DNA of 64,000 nt. Origin: Flavobacterium sp. 123 (GTDB taxonomy: Bacteria; Bacteroidota; Bacteroidia; Flavobacteriales; Flavobacteriaceae). The DNA is taken from contig NZ_RBXD01000001.1 in assembly GCF_003634825.1 (NCBI RefSeq), forward strand, positions 1,324,501-1,388,500, given 5' to 3'. This document shows, in pieces, positions 1-8,895 of this stretch (the stretch's first letter is position 1; each line of letters opens with the position of its first letter). The notes beneath the pieces were generated by a model. That model did not search any database, was not told where the DNA came from, and saw nothing but the letters and a program-made list of their open reading frames with translations. The position numbers and the translations under genes are program-made.

Positions 1-248
1 CAGAAAGTGAGAATGAAAATAACAGCATTACAGGAACTACAGTATTAACAAAAGATATAGAAGACATTTCTAAGTTCAATTGTTATCCTGCTGCCGGAAT
101 TACTTTTGGAGTGAAACATGTTCGTTTAAATATTTCATATCAATACGGTTTGATGAATACACTCGGTAATCTAAACAATAAATATCCAAACGCTAATTTC
201 AAAGGAAATACAAGCATGCTTAATGGAAATTTGATTATTTATTTATAA
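1..248 (+). CDS. C-terminal end of an outer-membrane beta-barrel-like protein (partial)
   Basis: The reading frame is open from the window edge to a TAA at 246-248 and gives about 81 residues. The visible part has alternating polar and hydrophobic stretches such as GVKHVRLNISYQYGL and ends in the strand-like LNGNLIIYL. That is the pattern of the last strands of a Bacteroidota outer-membrane beta-barrel of the PorT/OmpW-like type. The N-terminus lies outside the window, so no family can be assigned. A strong bidirectional hairpin follows 12 bases after the stop. Confidence 0.6.
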   Translation, partial: ESENENNSITGTTVLTKDIEDISKFNCYPAAGITFGVKHVRLNISYQYGLMNTLGNLNNKYPNANFKGNTSMLNGNLIIYL

Positions 249-260
249 GAAATTCAAAAT

Positions 261-309
261 AAAAAGCACCAATTTCACAACATTCAATGAAGTGAAATTG
301 GTGCTTTTT
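261..309. terminator. bidirectional Rho-independent terminator
   Basis: Perfect 18-bp inverted repeat, arms 261-278 and 292-309, with an A-run on the left and a T-run on the right so it can work on both strands. It lies between the converging outer-membrane gene and gltX. Confidence 0.9.
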
Positions 310-325
310 TAGTGTTTTTTAAAAA

Positions 326-1837
326 CTATAAAGTAGCTATTGCTTTTTGAATTCGCGTAATTGTTTCTTCTTTTCCAATAACCTCTACTATATCAAATAG
401 GTGAGGACCTTTAAGCGCTCCAACTAAACTCAAACGGAATGGCTGCATTATTTTCCCCATTCCAATTTCGTTTTTAGTCATCCAATCTTTTACAATGGTT
501 TCTATATTTAGAGTTGAAAAATCAGTAATTTCTTCAAGTACTGAAATTAATTCTTGCATTAATACTGGAGTTTCTTCCTTCCAGTTTTTGCTGGCTTTTT
601 CATCATAGGTTGTTGGAGCCACAAAAAAGAAATCACTCATTTCCCAAAATTCAGAGACAAAATGAGCACGTTCTTTAATTAAAGAAACAATTCTCGTTAG
701 TTCAACCAATGAAAAATCACGATTTAGATTTTTTGATTCTACAATAGGAGCGAAGGCTTTTGCCAAAACAACATCATCTTGTTTTATCAAATATTGATGA
801 TTGAACCATTTGTTTTTTTCAGGGTCAAATTTAGCTCCTGCTTTATGAACTCTATTTAAATCAAAAGCTTTTACTAATTCTTCTAATGAAAATAATTCTT
901 TTTCGGTTCCATCATTCCACCCTAATAAGGCTAAGAAATTGACAACAGCTTCTGGGAAGTATCCTTTTTCTCTATATCCTGACGAAACTCCTTCGGCTGT
1001 TTTCCAATCTAACGGAAATACAGGGAATCCCATTTTATCTCCATCACGTTTGGACAATTTTCCATTTCCAATAGGTTTCATAATCAATGGTAAATGAGCA
1101 AATTCTGGAGCTACCCAATTAAATGCTCTATACAATAAAACGTGTAAAGGCATAGATGGCAACCATTCTTCACCACGGATAACATGTGAAGTTCCCATTA
1201 AATGATCATCTACAATATTTGCCAAATGATACGTTGGCATTCCGTCAGCCTTGAATAATACTTTGTCATCAAGAAGATTAGTTTCAAATTTTACATCTCC
1301 ACGAATAATGTCATGTAAATGCAAAGTTTCATTAACTGGAGTTTTAAATCGGATGACAAAATCTTCACCATTAGCGATTCTCTTAGCCGTTTCTTCAGCT
1401 GAAATTACTAATGAGGTATCTAGTTTTTCTCGATTGTTGTGGTTATAAATAAATGTTTTTCCTTGTTCTTCCTGCAGTTTTCTTTCCTTATCCAAAGCTT
1501 CTGCCGTATCAAAAGCATAATAGGCATTACCTGAATTGATTAATTCATCAGCATATTGTTTGTACAAATCTTTTCTTTCGCTTTGACGGTAAGGACCAAA
1601 TTTTTCATTTTTCCCAATAGTTTCATCTGGAGCTATTCCTAACCATTCTAAAGCTTCCATAATATATTCTTCCGCTCCAGGAACATAACGATTTTGATCC
1701 GTATCTTCAATTCGCAAAAAGAAAGTACCGCCGTTTTTCTTTGCAAATAAATAATTGAAAAGGGCAGTACGAACACCACCAATATGTAAAGGTCCAGTTG
1801 GACTTGGTGCAAAACGCACACGAACTTGCTTTGACAT
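326..1837 (-). CDS. gltX: glutamate--tRNA ligase
   Basis: Class I aminoacyl-tRNA synthetase that charges tRNA-Glu with glutamate in the cytoplasm. The N-terminus reads SKQVRVRFAPSPTGPLHIGG, which contains the HIGH-type signature, and KLSKRDGD is the KMSKS-type loop. From the ATG at 1835-1837 the protein is 503 residues, normal for bacterial GltX. A longer frame opens at 1870, but it would begin upstream of a good promoter -7 box (1854-1861), and the extra 11 residues are not family-like, so the internal ATG was chosen. The gene converges on the outer-membrane gene to its left and is divergent from the DUF4175 gene. Confidence 0.96.
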   Translation of the reverse strand: MSKQVRVRFAPSPTGPLHIGGVRTALFNYLFAKKNGGTFFLRIEDTDQNRYVPGAEEYIMEALEWLGIAPDETIGKNEKFGPYRQSERKDLYKQYADELINSGNAYYAFDTAEALDKERKLQEEQGKTFIYNHNNREKLDTSLVISAEETAKRIANGEDFVIRFKTPVNETLHLHDIIRGDVKFETNLLDDKVLFKADGMPTYHLANIVDDHLMGTSHVIRGEEWLPSMPLHVLLYRAFNWVAPEFAHLPLIMKPIGNGKLSKRDGDKMGFPVFPLDWKTAEGVSSGYREKGYFPEAVVNFLALLGWNDGTEKELFSLEELVKAFDLNRVHKAGAKFDPEKNKWFNHQYLIKQDDVVLAKAFAPIVESKNLNRDFSLVELTRIVSLIKERAHFVSEFWEMSDFFFVAPTTYDEKASKNWKEETPVLMQELISVLEEITDFSTLNIETIVKDWMTKNEIGMGKIMQPFRLSLVGALKGPHLFDIVEVIGKEETITRIQKAIATL

Positions 1838-1853
1838 TTTTATAAATTTTGGG

Positions 1854-1883
1854 CAAAGATACAATTTCAATCACTCAATCAAA
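1854..1883 (-). promoter_or_regulatory. gltX promoter
   Basis: On the minus strand a TTTG (1880-1883) is followed after 18 bases by TATCTTTG (1861-1854). This matches the Bacteroidota promoter pattern TTTG-N17-23-TANNTTTG. It places the transcript start a few bases before the ATG at 1837 and excludes the longer start at 1870. Confidence 0.6.
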
Positions 1884-1993
1884 GAATTTGAAAATGAGAT
1901 ATTATTGCATTAACAACTTTGGTTCTTAATTTAACATTTCTTTATTCATATTAATTATTACTTTTATTGGTTGTTAATAATTAATTGTAAACC

Positions 1994-4900
1994 TTGAATA
2001 CTCAAAACATCATATATCAAAAGATTGAGTCTTTTATCAAAAAATTCTATAGGAATGAATTGATAAGAGGAATTATTCTTTTTGTTGGTTTTGGGCTTTT
2101 ATACTTTCTGTTTACCTTATTTATTGAATATTTTCTTTGGCTTAATATATTGGGAAGAACTTTTTTGTTTTGGATTTTTGTAGCCGTTGAAATCTCATTG
2201 TTGTTTCGTTTTATCTTATTTCCAATATTTAAATTGTTTCGACTTCAAAAAGGGATGGACTATCAGGAAGCTTCTCTAATTATTGGAAACCATTTTTCGG
2301 AAGTGAAAGATAAGCTTACAAATTTTATTCAATTGTCAGAAAACAAAGAACAATCTGAATTATTAGTTGCGTCGATTGAACAAAAAGCTCTTGCGTTGCA
2401 ACCGATTCCTTTTGGAAACGTCATCAATTTCAATAAAAATAAAAAGTATTTACCATTAGCAGTTATCCCCATTTTGTTTTTTTTGTTCTTTTATTTGTCG
2501 GGAAATACTAAAATTATTTCTCAAAGTTTTAATCGGGTAGTGCATTTCAATGCTGCTTTTTTACCACCAGCTCCTTTTCAATTTGTGGTCTTGAATTCAA
2601 ATTTGCAAACGGAACAGAATAAAGACTTTGTTGTTCGGGTGAAAACTATTGGTAACATTGTACCTGAGAATGCAATGATTTTTTTGGGTGATGAAAGCTA
2701 TTATATGGAAGCTGTAAAAGCGGGTGAGTTTGAATTCAAGATTGTCAAACCTTCTGAAAACATTTCTTTTCATATTGAAGCGAATGAAGTTGTTTCACCT
2801 GATTTAGAATTGAAAGTAGTTACCGTTCCTGCTATTTCAAATTTTGAAATGCAACTTGATTTTCCTTCCTATTTAAATAAAAAATCAGAATTAATAAAAG
2901 GTTCAGGTAATGCCATTATTCCGGTAGGGACTCGTGTCACCTGGAAAATTAATGCAGCCGCAACTCAAAACATTGATTGGAAAGCGGATAAATCTTATTT
3001 TGCATTTATTAAAACAGAAAACTACTTTGTTTTAGCAAAAAATATACTTCAAAATACAGATTATCAAATTCTTACCTCAAATGATAAGGTTAAAAATTAC
3101 GAAAAATTAAATTATCAGCTTTCGGTTGTTAAAGATCAGTTCCCAATGATTAATGTGCTTGCTGTTCCTGATAGTTTGAAGGCAGAAAAAAACTATGTCA
3201 CAGGTCAAATCTCTGATGATTATGGATTGTCTAAGCTTCAGGTTGTTTACTACGAAAGAGCAAATCCTTCAAAAGTTAAACGTGGAACAATTGCATGTAA
3301 GAAAGATACTTTTGATCAATTTGTTTTTGCATTTCCTAGTAATCTTCCTGTTGTTGCTGGTGTTTCGTATGAGTATTATTTTGAGATTTTTGACAATGAT
3401 GCTATTCATCATTTTAAAAGTACGAAGTCTAGCGTTTTCTCTAATCGGATTTCTACTGAAGAGGAAAAAGCAGATCAGCTTTTGCAGCAGCAAAATGATA
3501 ATATTAATAGCTTAGAAAAATCACTTCAATCTCAAGACAAGCAATTATCTGAAATGGATAAGTTGCAAAACATGGGAAAAGAAAAAGACAGTTTTGAATT
3601 TAAAGAACAACAAAAAGTAAATGATTTTATCAAACGTCAAAAGCAACAAGACGAAATGATGCAACAGTTTGCAAAAAAAATGAAAGACAATTTAGATAAA
3701 TTCAACACGGATAAAAAAGAAGAATCTAAAGAAGATTTGCAAAGACGGCTCAATAAGGTTGATAAAGATTTGGATAAAAACAAGAAACTTTTGGACGAAT
3801 TACAAAAGTTGAATGATAAAATTAATAGCGAAGATTTGCTAAAAAAATTAGACAACTTCAAACAGAATAGTAAAAATCAAACCAGAACATTAGAACAGTT
3901 GGTTGAATTGACTAAGAAGTTTTATGTAGAAAAAAAGGCGGAACAAATCATCGATAAATTGGATAAACTGTCCAAGAAGCAAAATGATTTGGCAGACAAA
4001 GAGAAAGATAATAATGTTAAAAATCAAGATGAAATTAACACCTCTTTTGATAAAATTCAAGAAGATTTAAAAACTTTGGAACATGAAAATAAAGAGCTTA
4101 AATCGCCTTTGGATTTACCTAACGATGAATCAAAAGAAAAAAGTATTGATGACGATTTAAAGAAAGCAACGGATGAATTGAATAAGTCTAATACAGATAA
4201 AGCAAAGCCAAAACAAAAAAGTGCTTCCAAGAAAATGAAAGAAATTGCTATAAAAATGCAAGAAAACATGGAGTCTTCTGAAATGGAACAAATGGAAGAA
4301 GATGTTAAGATGTTGCGTCAGATATTGGATAATTTATTAGCGTTTTCTTTATCTCAAGAAGATGTTATGGATCAGTTTAAAAACTTAAAATCTGGGTCGC
4401 CTTCATTTAATAAGAACATAAAAATTCAGCAAAATTTAAAGTTACAATTCAAACATGTTGACGATAGTTTATTTGCTTTGTCATTAAGAAATGCTAAAAT
4501 TGAAGAATCAATCACAAAAGAAATTGGAAATATTCAATACAACATGGACAAGTCTTTAGAAACTTTAACTGATTCTCAAATTTCAAAAGGACTGTCTCAT
4601 CAACAATATGCAGTTTCTTCTGCAAATAAATTAGCGGATGTTTTGAGTGATATTCTTTCTAACATGCAAATGTCTTTGTCTGGAATGGGAATGGGTAAGC
4701 CTAAGCCGGGTCAAGGACAAGGAATGCAACTCCCAGATATTATTAAAAAACAAGATGGTTTGGCTCAAAAAATGAAAGATGGATTAAAGAAAGGAGATGG
4801 TTCGGAACAAGGCGATTCCAATAAGAAAGGTAAAAAAGAAGGAGATTCTGGTTCGAATGGAACAGAAGGTGAGGGCGAAGCGGAGGCAATTATGCAAATT

Positions 4901-5281
4901 TACAAACAACAAAAGCAGTTGCGTGATGCATTAGAAATGGAGTTGAACAAGCAGGGTTTGAGTAGGGATGGTCAAAGTGCTTTAGATCAAATGAAGCAAA
5001 TTGAAAAGCAACTTTTGAATAAAGGTTTTAAAAATGAAACGCTTCAAAAAATATTGAATTTGCAACAAGAATTGCTTAAACTTAAAACTGCTATTCAGCA
5101 ACAGGGAGAAGAAAACAAACGGCAATCTGAAACGAATAAAAAAGAGTTTAACAATGCATCTAATGCGTTGCCGCCCTCAATATTAGATTATTTGAATAGC
5201 ATTGAAATATTAAATAGACAATCCTTACCTTTGCGCTCCAATTTTAACTTTAAAGTTCAAGAATATTTTAATAAAAAATGA
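1994..5281 (+). CDS. DUF4175 family membrane protein with long coiled coil
   Basis: Large protein of 1095 residues of the DUF4175 family, common in Bacteroidota and of unknown function. Two hydrophobic helices lie near residues 22-48 and 55-78, and a third near 155-175 (LPLAVIPILFFLFFYL). A beta-rich periplasmic-looking region follows. From about residue 510 to 850 it is lysine/glutamate/glutamine-rich coiled coil, and near residue 900 there is a Gly/Met/Gln-rich low-complexity stretch. The start is a TTG at 1994; no ATG gives a complete N-terminus. The stop overlaps the ybeY start by four bases (ATGA), so the two are probably translationally coupled. Function is not known; an envelope role is inference from topology. 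Confidence 0.85.
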   Translation: MNTQNIIYQKIESFIKKFYRNELIRGIILFVGFGLLYFLFTLFIEYFLWLNILGRTFLFWIFVAVEISLLFRFILFPIFKLFRLQKGMDYQEASLIIGNHFSEVKDKLTNFIQLSENKEQSELLVASIEQKALALQPIPFGNVINFNKNKKYLPLAVIPILFFLFFYLSGNTKIISQSFNRVVHFNAAFLPPAPFQFVVLNSNLQTEQNKDFVVRVKTIGNIVPENAMIFLGDESYYMEAVKAGEFEFKIVKPSENISFHIEANEVVSPDLELKVVTVPAISNFEMQLDFPSYLNKKSELIKGSGNAIIPVGTRVTWKINAAATQNIDWKADKSYFAFIKTENYFVLAKNILQNTDYQILTSNDKVKNYEKLNYQLSVVKDQFPMINVLAVPDSLKAEKNYVTGQISDDYGLSKLQVVYYERANPSKVKRGTIACKKDTFDQFVFAFPSNLPVVAGVSYEYYFEIFDNDAIHHFKSTKSSVFSNRISTEEEKADQLLQQQNDNINSLEKSLQSQDKQLSEMDKLQNMGKEKDSFEFKEQQKVNDFIKRQKQQDEMMQQFAKKMKDNLDKFNTDKKEESKEDLQRRLNKVDKDLDKNKKLLDELQKLNDKINSEDLLKKLDNFKQNSKNQTRTLEQLVELTKKFYVEKKAEQIIDKLDKLSKKQNDLADKEKDNNVKNQDEINTSFDKIQEDLKTLEHENKELKSPLDLPNDESKEKSIDDDLKKATDELNKSNTDKAKPKQKSASKKMKEIAIKMQENMESSEMEQMEEDVKMLRQILDNLLAFSLSQEDVMDQFKNLKSGSPSFNKNIKIQQNLKLQFKHVDDSLFALSLRNAKIEESITKEIGNIQYNMDKSLETLTDSQISKGLSHQQYAVSSANKLADVLSDILSNMQMSLSGMGMGKPKPGQGQGMQLPDIIKKQDGLAQKMKDGLKKGDGSEQGDSNKKGKKEGDSGSNGTEGEGEAEAIMQIYKQQKQLRDALEMELNKQGLSRDGQSALDQMKQIEKQLLNKGFKNETLQKILNLQQELLKLKTAIQQQGEENKRQSETNKKEFNNASNALPPSILDYLNSIEILNRQSLPLRSNFNFKVQEYFNKK

Positions 5282-5697
5282 TCAATTTTAATTACGAAAC
5301 TGAATTTACTTTAGAAAACGTGCAAGCTTTTGAAGATTGGTTGTCTAGAGTTATTGTGTCAGAAAACAAGAAGGAAGGGGAGATAAATTATATTTTCTGC
5401 GATGATGAATACCTGCATAAAATAAACTTGGAATATCTTAATCACGATACGTTGACGGATATTATCAGCTTTGATTATTCTATGGGGAATGAATTGAACG
5501 GTGATATTTTTGTTTCTATCGAAAGGGTTAAGGATAATGCAGCTGATTTTAATGTTCTTTTCGATGACGAATTAAAGCGCGTTGTTGTACATGGTATTTT
5601 ACATTATTGTGGATATAAAGATAAAAGTGAAGTAGACGAAGCATTAATGCGTTCTAAAGAAGATGAAAAGATTGCCATGTTTCACGTGGAACAATAA
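5278..5697 (+). CDS. ybeY: endoribonuclease YbeY (rRNA maturation factor)
   Basis: Zinc-dependent endoribonuclease acting in 16S rRNA 3'-end maturation and ribosome quality control. The metal motif is HGILHYCGYKD (His105, His109). The third histidine of the usual HGxLHxxGxxH is absent here. Length 139 residues is normal. It overlaps the DUF4175 gene by four bases. The last codons, for MFHVEQ, coincide with a parS-like 16-mer (5678-5693), so the C-terminal tail is encoded by a DNA site with its own likely function. mnmG follows 147 bases downstream. Confidence 0.93.
   Translation: MINFNYETEFTLENVQAFEDWLSRVIVSENKKEGEINYIFCDDEYLHKINLEYLNHDTLTDIISFDYSMGNELNGDIFVSIERVKDNAADFNVLFDDELKRVVVHGILHYCGYKDKSEVDEALMRSKEDEKIAMFHVEQ
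5678..5693. promoter_or_regulatory. parS: parS-like ParB-binding site 1 (inside the ybeY 3' end)
   Basis: The 16-mer TGTTTCACGTGGAACA is the reverse complement of TGTTCCACGTGAAACA, a known form of the bacterial parS consensus. It lies inside the last codons of ybeY. The assignment rests on similarity to the consensus only. Confidence 0.82.
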
Positions 5698-5719
5698 AAT
5701 GTTTAAACTTCTTAATTTA

Positions 5720-5735
5720 CGTTTCGCGTGGAACA
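5720..5735. promoter_or_regulatory. parS: degenerate parS-like site 2
   Basis: CGTTTCGCGTGGAACA differs from site 1 at two positions. It sits 42 bases after site 1 in the same orientation, so it is probably a weaker ParB-binding site. Confidence 0.6.
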
Positions 5736-5766
5736 TCAATGCTGTTTTTTGCTACATATGTTTTAA

Positions 5767-5782
5767 TGTTTCACGTGGAACA
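5767..5782. promoter_or_regulatory. parS: parS-like site 3 (upstream of mnmG)
   Basis: TGTTTCACGTGGAACA, identical to site 1 and in the same orientation, in the gap between ybeY and mnmG. Confidence 0.82.
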
Positions 5783-5844
5783 AAAAAATAAAATTTCAAA
5801 ACATCAATCCTAAGAACAATCAAGGGATTAAATTATAAAACAAA

Positions 5845-7716
5845 ATGTTTCTAAACGAATATGATGTAATTGTTGTTGGTGCGGGTCACGCAGGTTGTGA
5901 AGCTGCTGCTGCTGCTGCAAATTTAGGGTCAACAACTTTATTGGTTACAATGAGCTTGCAAAACATAGCGCAAATGTCTTGTAATCCCGCTATGGGCGGA
6001 ATTGCAAAAGGACAAATTGTGCGCGAAATTGATGCGCTTGGAGGTTATTCAGGAATCGTTTCTGACAGAACGGCGATTCAATTTAAGATGTTGAATAAAT
6101 CAAAAGGCCCTGCTATGTGGTCGCCAAGAGTTCAAAGCGACCGTATGCGTTTTTCGGAAGAATGGCGCATGATGTTAGAAGGAACGCCTAATCTTGATTT
6201 TTACCAAGAAATGGTGAAAGGCTTGATTATTGACAACGGAAAGATTAAAGGAATCCGAACTTCGTTAGGGGTAGAGATTCGATCTAAATCAGTTGTGCTG
6301 ACTAATGGAACTTTTCTGAATGGTTTGATTCATATTGGAGAAAAACAATTTGGAGGAGGAAGAGCTGGTGAAAGTGCCGCTTATGGAATTACAGAAGATT
6401 TGGTTCAAGCAGGTTTTGAGTCTGGACGAATGAAAACAGGAACGCCTCCAAGAGTAGATGGTCGTTCTTTGGATTATTCTAAAATGAATGAAGAAAAAGG
6501 AGATGCTAAGCCAGATAAGTTTTCTTATTCGGATGTGACTTCGCCATTGACAAATCAGCGTTCTTGTTATATGACTTATACTTCTCTTGATGTTCATAAT
6601 ATTTTAAGAGAAGGTTTTGATCGTTCTCCAATGTTTAATGGAAGAATAAAAAGTCTTGGACCAAGATATTGTCCTTCGATAGAAGATAAAATTAATCGTT
6701 TTGCTGATAAGGAAAGACATCAATTATTTGTTGAGCCTGAAGGTTGGCATACTTGTGAGGTTTATGTAAATGGTTTTTCAACTTCTTTGCCAGAGGATAT
6801 TCAATTTAAAGCATTGCGTTCTGTTGTAGGATTTGAAAATGTAAAATTCTTCCGCCCGGGTTATGCAATTGAATACGATTATTTTCCACCAACACAATTA
6901 AAACACACTTTGGAAACGAAGCTTGTGGAAGGATTATATTTTGCTGGACAGATAAACGGAACGACTGGATATGAAGAAGCGGCTTCTCAAGGATTAATGG
7001 CGGGGATAAATGCGCATCTAAAAGTTCACGAGAAAGCGCCGTTAATTTTAAAAAGAGACGAAGCGTATATTGGAGTTTTAATTGATGACTTGATTACAAA
7101 AGGAACAGAAGAGCCTTATAGAATGTTTACTTCACGTGCAGAATATAGAACGTTACTTCGTCAAGACAATGCCGATTTTAGATTAACTCCAATGTCTTAT
7201 GAAATTGGTTTAGCATCTGAAGCGCGTTTGCGTAGAATGGAACACAAATTAAAAGAATCTGAAAAAATGGTAGCTTTCTTTAAAGAAACAAGTGTTTCTG
7301 TAGCGGAAGCAAATCCTATTTTAGAATCGAAAGATACGGCGTTGATTTCGCAAGGTGATAAAATGTTTAAAGTGTTTTCTCGTCCACAGATTGATTTAGA
7401 AGATATCATGAAGTTTGAAAAAGTAATTGCTTATGTTGATGAAAATGATTTAGATCAAGAAATTTTAGAACAGGCCGAGATTCAAGTGAAATATTCTGGA
7501 TATATTGAGAAAGAAAGAAATAATGCCGATAAGCTTACGAGGTTAGAAGAAGTTAAAATTCCAGAAAACTTTGATTATAACAAAATCAAATCAATGTCAA
7601 TTGAAGCTAAACAAAAACTGTCTAAGATTCGTCCAGTAACCATTTCGCAAGCGTCTAGAATAAGTGGAGTTTCTCCCAGTGATATTTCGGTTTTGCTAAT
7701 TTATATGGGACGTTAA
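5845..7716 (+). CDS. mnmG: tRNA uridine-5-carboxymethylaminomethyl modification enzyme MnmG
   Basis: FAD-dependent partner of MnmE that installs cmnm5 at the wobble uridine (U34) of certain tRNAs. The N-terminus carries the Rossmann FAD motif VVGAGHAGCEAA. The SCNPAMGGIAKGQIVREIDALGG block and the internal GYEEAASQGL block are characteristic. Length is 623 residues, normal for the family, starting at ATG 5845. It is flanked by parS-like sites at 5678-5782 upstream and 7732-7747 downstream. In many bacteria mnmG (gidA) lies near the replication origin and the par genes; that this holds here is inference, as neither dnaA nor parAB is in the window. Confidence 0.97.
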   Translation: MFLNEYDVIVVGAGHAGCEAAAAAANLGSTTLLVTMSLQNIAQMSCNPAMGGIAKGQIVREIDALGGYSGIVSDRTAIQFKMLNKSKGPAMWSPRVQSDRMRFSEEWRMMLEGTPNLDFYQEMVKGLIIDNGKIKGIRTSLGVEIRSKSVVLTNGTFLNGLIHIGEKQFGGGRAGESAAYGITEDLVQAGFESGRMKTGTPPRVDGRSLDYSKMNEEKGDAKPDKFSYSDVTSPLTNQRSCYMTYTSLDVHNILREGFDRSPMFNGRIKSLGPRYCPSIEDKINRFADKERHQLFVEPEGWHTCEVYVNGFSTSLPEDIQFKALRSVVGFENVKFFRPGYAIEYDYFPPTQLKHTLETKLVEGLYFAGQINGTTGYEEAASQGLMAGINAHLKVHEKAPLILKRDEAYIGVLIDDLITKGTEEPYRMFTSRAEYRTLLRQDNADFRLTPMSYEIGLASEARLRRMEHKLKESEKMVAFFKETSVSVAEANPILESKDTALISQGDKMFKVFSRPQIDLEDIMKFEKVIAYVDENDLDQEILEQAEIQVKYSGYIEKERNNADKLTRLEEVKIPENFDYNKIKSMSIEAKQKLSKIRPVTISQASRISGVSPSDISVLLIYMGR

Positions 7717-7731
7717 TATAAAATATTAATT

Positions 7732-7747
7732 TGTTCCACGTGAAACT
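7732..7747. promoter_or_regulatory. parS: parS-like site 4 (downstream of mnmG)
   Basis: TGTTCCACGTGAAACT matches the parS consensus with one mismatch at the last base. It is in the opposite orientation to sites 1-3 and lies 16 bases after the mnmG stop. Confidence 0.78.
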
Positions 7748-7802
7748 ACTTTGTTAAGGCTTGTTATTATTGGGGAATTTAAAAAAAGAATAAAATAAAT
7801 AA

Positions 7803-8651
7803 ATGGATATTTCAAACCAAAAGCATTTTTTAACTGTTACTGATTATTCTGTTTCAAAAGAAATTTTCGACCTGTATCATAACGAAGAGTTGGATATGCT
7901 AATCACATCGCCACAACCGGGTTTAGATGTTTTAGGTAAATACTACGAAAGCGTTGATTACATTTCTCACACAGATAGCAAGCGTTCGCTGTTTGAAAAA
8001 ATGTATCATTTTGTAAAAAGTATAGCGCTAAAAAACAAATTAAATTTAATCAATTCACAACAACCTAATAAAGGTAGTATTTTGGACATTGGTGCAGGAA
8101 CAGGAGAATTTCTTTCTGTGGCCAGACAAGATGGCTGGAAAACAATAGGAGTGGAGCCTAGCGATAAGGCAAAAGCAATTGCAAAAAACAAAGGTGTTTC
8201 ATTTGTAGAACAAACAAGCGAATTAGAAAGCCATTCTTTTGATGTTATTTCGATGTGGCACGTTTTAGAACATGTTCCTGATTTAAAACAACAAATAAAA
8301 GAATTGAAGCGATTGTTAAAACCAAACGGAACTTTAATTATTGCCGTTCCTAATTTTAAATCTTTCGATGCAAAACATTACGGAAAATTTTGGGCGGCTT
8401 ATGATGTGCCAATTCATTTTTGGCATTTTTCCAAAACAGCTATAAAAAAACTTTTTCAGAAAGAAGAAATGCAATTGGTGAAAATTCTGCCAATGAAATT
8501 TGATTCCTTTTATGTGTCTTTGCTTTCGGAAAAATATAAAACCGGGAAAATGAATTTTGTAAAAGCATTTTTCATCGGATTGCAGTCAAATTTAAGAGCA
8601 AAGAAGAATTTTGAATATTCTTCACACATTTACATCCTTAAAAACAACTAA
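7803..8651 (+). CDS. class I SAM-dependent methyltransferase
   Basis: Methyltransferase of 282 residues. The SAM-binding glycine loop is ILDIGAGTGEF (about residue 95), followed by the acidic end of strand 2 (GVEPS) and a FDVISMWHVLEHV motif typical of Methyltransf_11/23 proteins. The roughly 90-residue N-terminal extension with LGKYYESVDYISHTD is common in Bacteroidota members of this group. The substrate cannot be read from the sequence. It lies 86 bases after mnmG, separated by parS-like site 4, and may be co-transcribed. Confidence 0.88.
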   Translation: MDISNQKHFLTVTDYSVSKEIFDLYHNEELDMLITSPQPGLDVLGKYYESVDYISHTDSKRSLFEKMYHFVKSIALKNKLNLINSQQPNKGSILDIGAGTGEFLSVARQDGWKTIGVEPSDKAKAIAKNKGVSFVEQTSELESHSFDVISMWHVLEHVPDLKQQIKELKRLLKPNGTLIIAVPNFKSFDAKHYGKFWAAYDVPIHFWHFSKTAIKKLFQKEEMQLVKILPMKFDSFYVSLLSEKYKTGKMNFVKAFFIGLQSNLRAKKNFEYSSHIYILKNN

Positions 8652-8834
8652 AAACGATTTTTAATGGATTTAAGAGGTGTTTTTGGGTTAAATGGTGGCG
8701 TAAGTTGTCTTTTCTGAGAAAGTCAATTAAACAAAATCTATTTAATTCAAATCCGATAGTATAAAATTATCATTAAAAAAACTATAATAATAAAAATTGA
8801 TATAGGAAAAAAGGCGCATTTTTTAAACTTTATG

Positions 8835-8863
8835 TTGGTGCTACTTATTTTTTTATATTTTTG
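8835..8863 (+). promoter_or_regulatory. promoter of the OmpH-like gene
   Basis: TTG at 8835-8837, an 18-base spacer, then TATTTTTG at 8856-8863, fitting the Bacteroidota TTG-N17-23-TANNTTTG pattern, 32 bases before the ATG at 8896. The rest of the 244-base gap shows no gene. Confidence 0.6.
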
Positions 8864-8895
8864 TCTTCAAACTTAAAAAACAGAAATTCATCAAA

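Noticed and set aside
6289..6597. Antisense gene within mnmG
   Set aside because: A 102-residue minus-strand frame exists, but its composition is that of a shadow frame and there is no promoter or family similarity.
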